Below are positions 22,477 through 28,760 of a DNA stretch of 28,760 nucleotides, piece after piece (within the stretch, counting starts at the first letter, position 1; every line of letters begins with the position of its first letter). Position numbers and translations under genes: made by a program. This DNA is from DAOOPX01 sp964653045 (GTDB lineage Bacteria > Patescibacteriota > Microgenomatia > UBA1400 > PJMF01), in assembly GCA_964653045.1 (NCBI GenBank), contig CAZZBW010000013.1, positions 1-28,760 on the forward strand, read 5' to 3'. The notes under the pieces were generated by a model. It saw only the letters and a list, made by a program, of their open reading frames with translations. It ran no database searches and was not told the origin of the DNA.

Positions 22477-24988
22477 ATGAAACGTAGCACCGCGCGGTTG
22501 TTGCTCAAACTTTATAGTTTTGCCAACGCCCTGCTGCTGACGTTTCAACCCTTTTTCCTTGTACCCGTGGTGCTGTTGGCGCCGGCGACTGTTCAAGCAG
22601 AAACGCCGATCGCTCAGGAAAACGTTGATCTCCAGTTTGACGCCGGCGCCCACGAATTTGACCTAAAAGTCAAAACCGATTCTCCCCTTTCTTATACTAT
22701 TACATATGCTGATGAGGTCGCCGATCCAGTGGTGGAACAAGCTAGTACCGGTGAGCTAAGTGAGATTGAACCAGGTTTGTTTGGCGCAACAGTTTATGCC
22801 GGGACTTGTTCAGGTGATGTTTGTACGCCAGTCAAAGTTACTCGTGGCTCGCTCCAAGTTGGCTCTGCTTTTCAAAACACTTTTAAACTGGTGGAAGGCA
22901 AAGTTGAGTTCGACTACTTTACATTAAACACTGCTGAACTCAGTGATCCTAGCGCCCAAGAGTGTGTCAATCTATCTGAGTACGGCTTGACGGCCAGTGA
23001 TACTCAATGGGAAATAACTGCTGAGCAAGACATTGCCGAGACCAAAGAAGCCGTCAAGCCCGGTGTTTCCTACAACTTCCCCCTTGACCCCGCAGTCAGC
23101 ATCTCGTTTAGTTGTCTCCCTGCAGATCCGGCGCTGCGCGCCCCAATCATGATTCAGCGCGTGCCCATCAGTGAACTAGCTCTCCCCGACTCGATCCAAA
23201 CCAGCGCCGAGTACGCCTACGACGTGACGACTGAGATGGATAATGGCACATTCAAATATGAGCTTACATTGCCTAAGCCTGAGGGTGTGGAGGCTGAAGT
23301 TTTGTATATTGATAAAACTATCGAGGAAGCAACTGAGTTGTTAACCGAAGAGGAAGTAGTAGAGATTGACCAATCCGAGATCATTCAAGAAGATCGTTTA
23401 GTTAAGTTGGAGTCTGTTGATCACATGACAATATTCATGACAGTTGATTCTACTCAAGCGCAAAACTTGAGTTCTAACTCTTTTAGTCCGAGCTCAGGCT
23501 GTATTCTGAATGTTACAGATCTATATGATGATCTAAACTGCACTGCAAATGACATAGAACTAGCTGGTCCAAAAGCAACAATTATTGATGGGTGTAACTA
23601 TCCTGGAGATAACGCCAGCTTTGATCTCTATGTGGATATCAACAACAATGCTCAATATCGATATGACATTGGGGTTTGGATTTCAACTGATGGTGACCCA
23701 AATCATGATGGTTCTTATTCTGGAAGTTGTGCAGTTGCAAACCTTTCCATTCCACCAGCTTGGGAATTAGAGAATATTCCGCAAGACGTTTGCGGTGATG
23801 TCAGTGCTACAACTGACACACCTGACTTATCTAATGTATATATCGGTCAATTAACTTTGCCTTGTAGTGACATTGATGCAAATGGTCAATTAGATGTGCC
23901 AATCGTTACTTCATGGAGTAACTCAAAAACCAAGAATGCAGCTGAATCTTGTGTTGGGCCAATAGATACAATTCCAGAAACAAAATCGAAGTGTAAAACT
24001 AAATTAGATTTTAATATTCCTGTTCCAGTTCCGGGTCAGTTAGTGGTAAAAAAAGAAACAGCTCCAAATTTATCTCTTCAGCCTTTTTCTTTTAACATTA
24101 GTGGCTCAGTTGCTGGCAATTTTAATGGATCTGAGGATTTTGAATTAAAAGATGGTGAACAATGGGATAGCGGAACGGCATTATCTGGTGGTCTTTTGGC
24201 TGGAGTTTACTCTATCACTGAGAGCATGATAGATGGTTGGAGTTTAGACACAGTCAGCTGTATTTCAAAAAACGGGTCAAGTGAGGTTGCTGACATTCTT
24301 GGTGGAAAAACTGTCACATTAGCACCTGCAGACGTTGTCACATGTACTTTTAATAATAAGCAACAAACTGGAAATATTACTGTCGATAAGGTTACTAATC
24401 CCTCCGGAGAAAAACAAAGTTTTAATTTCAACACCACTGGTGTCGGCTACACAGGTTTTAGTTTAACTGACAGTTCAAACCCAAACGATCAGGTACTATT
24501 AGCTGGAAATTACACAGTCTTTGAAGAAGTCGTAAGTGGTTGGGATAGCTTCTCTTTTTGCACTAGCTCAATTGGCGATACTGAAGCAGTAGATGATTTA
24601 AAGCTGGATCCAGGTGAAACGATTAATTGTACTTTTACTAATTATAAACTTGATATTAACGTCATTAAAACTGCCAACCCCAACTCTGTTCCAGAGACAG
24701 GCCAGAACGTTGAATTTACTGTAAAAGTTGAAAACCCTAGTGCAGTTTCAATTGATCTAGATTCACTTAGTGATGATAAATTTGGAAATTTGGATGGAGA
24801 GGGAACTTGTAGTGTTCCTCAATCTATCGCTACTCTAGAATCATACGAATGTAAGTTTACAAAGTATCTTGAAGGTCAGGCCGGTCAGACTCATGTAAAT
24901 ACTGTTACGGCTTCAGCTGAAGGTATAAACGCTACAGATGACGAAACTGTCACCTTCACTGATGTGGCTCCCGATATCTCAGTCACCA
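22477..24988 (+). CDS. Large repeat-rich LPXTG surface protein, 5' part (to assembly gap)
   Basis: The first 837 residues of a long secreted protein. A signal peptide spans residues 1 to about 41: a basic start MKRSTARLLLK, a hydrophobic core, and cleavage after VQA. A unique region to about 520 follows, then two prealbumin-like repeat domains (GQLVVKKETAPNLS and GNITVDKVTNPSG starts, each ending CTFNN or CTFTN), then the first DUF11-like repeat (NVIKTANPNSVPETG). Each of these repeat types carries a Cys pair. From about 23,450 the base use becomes more AT-rich than in the first kilobase. The gene continues beyond the N gap in another apparent frame only because the gap length is arbitrary. 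Confidence 0.88.
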
Positions 24989-25479
24989 NNNNNNNNNNNN
25001 NNNNNNNNNNNNNNNNNNNNNNNNNNNNNNNNNNNNNNNNNNNNNNNNNNNNNNNNNNNNNNNNNNNNNNNNNNNNNNNNNNNNNNNNTCACCTTCACTG
25101 ATGTGGCTCCCGATATCTCAGTCACCAAGACTGCTGATCCAACTTCCGTTCCTGAAACCGGTGGTGATGTAACTTTCACTTTCGTGGTCACCAACGATGG
25201 AGTCGAAGATGTTACCCTGACTTCTTTAACCGATTCTATATTCGGAGATCTCAACGGTCAGGGAAACTGTGTGACTGGCGGCTTGATCGCTGTGGGTGGA
25301 TCATATTCCTGTAGCATAACCAAAACCCTTTCAGCTGATGATTTAACCGATCACTACAACGTCACTACTGCAGTTGGTACAGATGATGATGGTACAGCAG
25401 ATACTGCCACAGATGACGAAACTGTCACCTTCACTGATGTGGCTCCCGATATCTCAGTCACCAAGACTGCTGATCCAAC
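24934..25479. repeat. Repeated coding segment of the surface protein
   Basis: The stretch encoding DDETVTFTDVAPDISVT occurs before the gap (24934-24988) and again at 25409-25479; its second half recurs at 25089-25143. The copies are identical at DNA level over the shared length. Recent duplication or gene conversion is likely. Confidence 0.9.
24989..25088. other. 100-N assembly gap inside a repeat
   Basis: Exactly 100 N, a conventional placeholder. The 39 bases before it and the 39 bases after it are identical (TCACCTTCACTGATGTGGCT and onward), so the assembly broke inside a coding repeat. A zero-length join, or any number of extra repeats, is possible. Confidence 0.98.
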
Positions 25480-27496
25480 AGTAGTTACTACTGATACAGC
25501 AGAAGTAACGTTTACTTTCCTAGTCACTAATAATTCTTTGGAATCAGGAACTATTTTGAGCTTAGTAGACAGTGTGTTTGGCACTTTAACAGGTGATGCG
25601 GATTGCCAAGTCGGCACTGTTTTAGCAGGTGGTGCCAGCTGTACATTTGAGTACACAACCGTAATTTCGGGTGAGGCTAATTCAACTCACAGTAATGTGT
25701 TCACAGCTGTTGTCGGTGACGACGACCAGAATCAAGACTCTGCGGAAGATGACGAGTCTGTTTTCTTCGATTTCAATAGTAATCTTTATATCTCCAAAAC
25801 CAACAATGCTTGGCCAAATGACCAACGAGTGGGAGATGAAGTGACTTACACGATTAAGTTAGTGGCACTCAATGGCCCGGTGTACGACATTACCATGACT
25901 GATTTGTTCCCGGATCAATTTGAGTATGTATCTGGAAGTTTTACCGCAAACTCTTCAGCAGGTGATGATCTCAAGGCTGAAGGGACTGTACCCCAGCCAG
26001 TCTACTCTTCTCCAGGAAAGTGGCAAATTGGTGACATGGAGAAAGATGAGATAGTGACACTGACGTATCGAGCTAAGATTAATGAAGATGCAGATGATGG
26101 AGTGTATCCTGATTTGGCGTGGGCGCGAGGGACTAGTGCCCGAGCGCAAGCATCCGAAGAAGGTGGCGCTGACCTAACTGCGATATCTGACCCAAATCTG
26201 GATTTAAATAGCGGTGAGAGCCAGTTCGATGGCGAGCAAGGTCATTTGGGAGAAACTACGTTTGTGGGCACCCAAGTGGCGGTGGTATCAAGCGCTCAGT
26301 CTCCTGTCGATTACCAAGTAGAACAAACAGTAGAAAAAACTGGTGAGGTGCTAGGCGCCAGTACCCTACCGGCGACTGGCGCCCGCACTTGGCTATTATT
26401 TTTAGCCGCGTTGAGTGTGATTGGCGGCCTGGGCTTGGTACTTGTCGGCAGAAAAAAAATGCTCAAAAGCGCTCTTAGCCTGTTAATTCTAGTGTTCGGG
26501 TTGGGCTTGGTCAAGCCTGCTCAAGCCGCAACTCAGATTCGAATTGAGGAGCCGTACAACAGCAGCTCTGAATTTGGTCAAGTTGGGGCGACAAATCAAG
26601 GTGATGTCAGAGTTGATTTTGTCATCCTTGACCAAGACGGCCAGACTCCAACTGCTCAATGCCAGAGCAAAAAAGACGCTGATGCGTGGCAAGATTTAAC
26701 TACTGTGTACTCTGCCAAAGTTGGTGGCAATTCCGGCTATTGCCAAGCTGAAGATTTGTCTGATCTATCTTCGTATCAGTTCCGGGTGGTAGCTACGGTT
26801 GGTACTAGCCAAATAACGAGTCGCACTGTTGAGTTAGAGTTACAACAACAAAAGCCAGGCACTCCGACTAATTATCACAAAACTGTGGGTGATAACTGTG
26901 TTGATTTGATTATGTTCAAAACCGCAGATGATGATCGCACAGTTAAGGTGGAGGTATATCGGTCAGAAAATGCAGATAAATTTACGGCTGGACCTGGGTC
27001 GTTAGCCGAGTCGATAAGTGCTTCGCCCGATCAAGAGTACACCGTCGATACCTCCCGACCAGATTGTCAAAAAGACTATTACTATGCAGTGCGGGCATTT
27101 GATCAATATGGCAATGGCTCAGGATTAATTGGTGACCGTGAGGTTAAAGAAGTTATAGTTGAGGGCGGTGAGAGCATTACTGTAACTCAGCCAGGAACAG
27201 CAACTAGTGGAAGTACTCCGGGAACTGGAGCAATTCCAGTTACTGACTCCTTGATTGGAGTTGATGACGCAGAAACTGGATTAACTGCTGATGGAGCGAC
27301 AGACGAGACTGCTGATGGTAATGCTCAAGATCAAGAGTCACTAGCTGGAAACGGCGAAGGTGTTGCTGAAGGAGAGGTTCTAGGTGCTGAGAACATGAGT
27401 CTGGTTGAGTGGTTGAGGCGCTACGGTTTACCAATCGCGCTGGTGGGAATTGGTGGAGCGGTAATTTATGTCCTCCTCTTTGCCAAAAAGCACTAA
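25089..27496 (+). CDS. Large surface protein, 3' part: DUF11-like repeats, LPATG anchor, then a second secreted segment
   Basis: Continues the protein begun at 22477. DUF11-like repeats come first (ISVTKTADPTSVPETG, ISVTKTADPTVVTTD, and a more typical DUF11 copy at ISKTNNAWPNDQ). Next is a sortase signal: LPATG, a hydrophobic helix and GRKK (about 26367-26458). Reading then continues in frame through an A8 run into MLKSALSLLILVFGLGLVKPAQA, a complete second signal peptide, followed by a beta-rich, possibly Fn3-like region with four Cys, a Gly/Thr/Glu linker, and a final membrane helix ending FAKKH. This may be a true fusion or two adjacent genes. The end overlaps the sortase gene by 29 bases. 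Confidence 0.85.
26354..26383. repeat. Stem-loop around the LPATG codons
   Basis: GGCGCCAGT (26354-26362) pairs with ACTGGCGCC (26375-26383); the 12-base loop codes the start of the LPATG motif. Perfect 9-bp arms. Confidence 0.88.
26459..27496 (+). CDS. Possible separate gene: secreted beta-rich protein with C-terminal membrane anchor
   Basis: Alternative reading of the 3' end of the surface protein. The ATG at 26459 begins a textbook signal peptide (MLKSALSLL, hydrophobic core, cleavage after AQA). The mature part has a beta-rich domain (residues about 25-140), a second Fn3-like domain (GTPTNYHKTVGDNCVDLIMF), a Gly/Thr/Asp/Glu linker, VLGAEN, and a membrane helix with a basic end. It would need the preceding LPATG protein to stop near the A8 run. 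No Shine-Dalgarno sequence is visible; coupling could replace it. Confidence 0.4.
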   Translation: MLKSALSLLILVFGLGLVKPAQAATQIRIEEPYNSSSEFGQVGATNQGDVRVDFVILDQDGQTPTAQCQSKKDADAWQDLTTVYSAKVGGNSGYCQAEDLSDLSSYQFRVVATVGTSQITSRTVELELQQQKPGTPTNYHKTVGDNCVDLIMFKTADDDRTVKVEVYRSENADKFTAGPGSLAESISASPDQEYTVDTSRPDCQKDYYYAVRAFDQYGNGSGLIGDREVKEVIVEGGESITVTQPGTATSGSTPGTGAIPVTDSLIGVDDAETGLTADGATDETADGNAQDQESLAGNGEGVAEGEVLGAENMSLVEWLRRYGLPIALVGIGGAVIYVLLFAKKH

Positions 27497-28106
27497 ATCC
27501 ACCAAAACAAATTTTCAAGGAAAAGTGCTGATTGGAGTTGGTGCTGGCCTAATTCTGGTTGGCGCCTTTGCATTGATATACTCATTCTGGCCGGTCGCTG
27601 GGGCTGAACTGAAATACTCTTTGGCTCAGATGAAAACTCACGAAAACACGGCAGTAGAGCAGCCAATTTTACCAGTTGATGATCAGTTTGGGATTGTAAT
27701 CCCTAAAATCAATGCCAATGCGCCAGTAGTTGCTAATGTTGATCCATATAATCCCGACGTGTATCAACAAAAATTGACAAAGGGTGTGGCTCACGCGCAA
27801 GGGACTGGTCTGCCCAATAGTGAACGGACGATGTTTTTGTTTGCGCATTCCAGCGGGGATCTTCTGATGGCGCGCCGCTATAACTCAGTGTTTTATCTGT
27901 TGAGTAAGCTAGTGTCAGATGATGAAATCGTGATTTACTATCGCGGCGCGCCCTATTCTTATCGCGTCCGCCAGCTGAAAGTAGTTTCTCCAGATTCGGT
28001 AGAGTACTTGACCGATCTTGTTGACACAGACTTAGTTCTAATGACTTGTACCCCTCCTGGAACAACCTGGAATAGACTTTTAGTCTTGGCTAAAAAGAGT
28101 CTCTAA
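27468..28106 (+). CDS. Sortase (class D/E-like)
   Basis: A 212-residue cysteine transpeptidase with one N-terminal membrane helix (about 19-40). The catalytic triad is H127 in FAHSSG, C194 in LMTCTPPGT and R203 in NRLLV. It cleaves LPXTG-type signals and attaches the protein to the cell envelope or joins subunits. Its start overlaps the surface protein gene by 29 bases, with GGAG upstream; the adjacent LPATG protein is the evident substrate. An inverted repeat with 10-bp arms far apart (27869-27878 and 27943-27952) lies inside. Its stop faces the dsbB-like gene six bases away. Confidence 0.94.
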   Translation: MSSSLPKSTKSTKTNFQGKVLIGVGAGLILVGAFALIYSFWPVAGAELKYSLAQMKTHENTAVEQPILPVDDQFGIVIPKINANAPVVANVDPYNPDVYQQKLTKGVAHAQGTGLPNSERTMFLFAHSSGDLLMARRYNSVFYLLSKLVSDDEIVIYYRGAPYSYRVRQLKVVSPDSVEYLTDLVDTDLVLMTCTPPGTTWNRLLVLAKKSL

Positions 28107-28112
28107 TTATAT

Positions 28113-28652
28113 TTATTTTTTTGATTTTAATCCAACGATCATTAATCCAATGATCATTAATCCAATGATCAAAGCAAATGCGGTTAAAGCCATTAGGGGC
28201 AGGGTGATGTAACCAAAAGTCATTTCAAAAGTGTCCGAACAGCTCACAGTGTACCCAACTCCTTCGCACCAGGAGCTGGGAATTTCTACCCGTTGTAATA
28301 CATAGTGGTAGCCTGCCAATACCAGACCACCAGCTGAAAGAATTAGCGATTCTAGACTGTATTTTTGCTTTCGCCAATAAGTAAGTCCGAGAATAAGTGT
28401 TTGTGGGTACATCATGATCCGTTGCCACCAGCAGAGATTACAGGGCGGGAAATTGAGAATTTCTGAGTAGTATAAACTGCCGAGAGTGGCAGTGAGGGCG
28501 ACGATAAAGGCGAGTTTGGGCGCTTGGGGAGCAATCTCCCCCAGCGCCCTTTTAATTTTTTCAGGAAAAACAATTCCCCAAATCAAGCCCACAACCAAAG
28601 TTACATGAGTTATCAAAACTAAGAAGGGAAATATTTGTGTATCAAGTTGCAT
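28113..28652 (-). CDS. DsbB/BdbC-like disulfide bond oxidase
   Basis: A 179-residue membrane protein. It has about five hydrophobic segments, a redox pair C71-x-x-C74 in PPCNLCWWQR right after a helix, and a second pair C129 and C138 in the following external loop. This is the pattern of DsbB and of the quinone-linked BdbC family, which re-oxidise a thioredoxin-like partner that inserts disulfides into exported proteins. No DsbA-like partner is in the window. The C-terminal helix ends in a 15-base tandem repeat coding IIGLM. TACATT lies five bases before the ATG. Confidence 0.9.
   Translation of the reverse strand: MQLDTQIFPFLVLITHVTLVVGLIWGIVFPEKIKRALGEIAPQAPKLAFIVALTATLGSLYYSEILNFPPCNLCWWQRIMMYPQTLILGLTYWRKQKYSLESLILSAGGLVLAGYHYVLQRVEIPSSWCEGVGYTVSCSDTFEMTFGYITLPLMALTAFALIIGLMIIGLMIVGLKSKK
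28128..28172. repeat. Three 15-bp tandem repeats in the dsbB-like gene
   Basis: Three near-identical copies of TAATCCAATGATCAT (the first has C for T, the last ends AA). They code the repeated IGLMI segments of the last membrane helix in frame, so copy-number change would alter helix length without a frameshift. Confidence 0.9.
28518..28549. repeat. Intragenic 13-of-14-bp stem-loop
   Basis: Arms 28518-28531 and 28536-28549 pair except at one position; the loop is CAAT. On the plus strand it is followed by a T-rich run, so it could also stop transcripts reading through from the sortase gene. Confidence 0.85.
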
Positions 28653-28686
28653 CGATAAATGTAAAGAGTATGGTATTCGAGCAATG

Positions 28687-28758
28687 TGACCCCATGGGGA
28701 ATCGAACCCCAGTTAGCGGGATGAAAACCCGCTGTCCTAACCACTAGACGATGGGGCC
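28687..28758 (-). tRNA. tRNA-Glu (anticodon TTC)
   Basis: Minus strand cloverleaf: acceptor GGCCCCA paired with TGGGGTC, anticodon stem GCGGG/CCCGC with loop TTTTCAT (anticodon TTC), and T arm TGGGG-TTCGATT-CCCCA. The discriminator is A and CCA is not encoded. It lies 34 bases upstream of the dsbB-like gene on the same strand. Confidence 0.95.
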
Positions 28759-28760
28759 GT

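Noticed and set aside
22477..25101. Apparent frameshift between two overlapping reading frames at the surface protein
   Set aside because: The frame change falls inside 100 N of arbitrary length; the flanks are identical and join in one frame.
24934..25479. CRISPR-like repeated segments
   Set aside because: The repeats are long, in frame, code protein domains and lack uniform spacers.
1183..28549. Intragenic inverted repeats as DNA uptake sequences or one mobile palindromic element
   Set aside because: The arms of different repeats share no common sequence, and in the cases I could compare with the family they do not add length to the protein.

Overview
The window looks like a piece of a streamlined Candidate Phyla Radiation (Patescibacteria) genome, probably Microgenomates-like. 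This is inferred from the gene set, not from a database search. It has a class I (archaeal-type) lysyl-tRNA synthetase, a compact F-type ATP synthase operon, a split transketolase, L-lactate dehydrogenase, a short TruB, a CPR-style MutM, a LytR_C-domain protein, and a sortase with an LPXTG surface protein. Both tRNA genes lack an encoded CCA. No CRISPR array, insertion sequence or rRNA was seen, and no stretch longer than 300 bases lacks a gene.

Layout. 1-744: a NYN-domain protein. 745-3887 (minus): greA, a standalone receiver domain, lysyl-tRNA synthetase and an HD-domain hydrolase. 3933-10348 (minus): the complete ATP synthase operon atpBEFHAGDC, driven by a good promoter that overlaps a palindrome. 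10424-12888 (minus): a PilM/LytR_C-like membrane protein and a Fic-like protein with an altered motif. 12889-14744: small lineage-specific genes, tRNA-Lys(TTT) and a four-helix membrane protein. 14819-16241 (plus): mutM and an orphan gene. 16246-18974 (minus): tktN-tktC-ldh, a carbon-metabolism operon. 19053-22286: truB, an AbiEii-type toxin with a DUF6922-like antitoxin, two orphan genes and an AlkD-like protein. 22477-28652: a secretion and cell-surface module comprising a large repeat-rich LPXTG protein (interrupted by a 100-N gap), its sortase and a DsbB/BdbC-like thiol oxidase. 28687-28758: tRNA-Glu(TTC).

How the parts work together. Transketolase and lactate dehydrogenase suggest a fermentative, pentose-phosphate-centred metabolism. 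The H+-type c subunit suggests that the ATP synthase couples to protons. The surface module exports, anchors and perhaps disulfide-bonds a long adhesin-like fibre, as expected of a host-attached cell.

Most unusual signals. (1) Long, perfect, mutually unrelated stem-loops (9-18 bp arms) lie inside many conserved coding genes and are nearly absent from the small accessory genes. (2) The ATP synthase delta subunit appears to be two copies of its C-terminal domain in tandem, with the N-terminal domain missing. (3) An LPXTG anchor is fused in frame, across an A8 run, to a second signal peptide and secreted protein. (4) A palindrome covers the -35 box of the atp promoter. (5) The Fic-like protein has an expanded, altered active-site loop.
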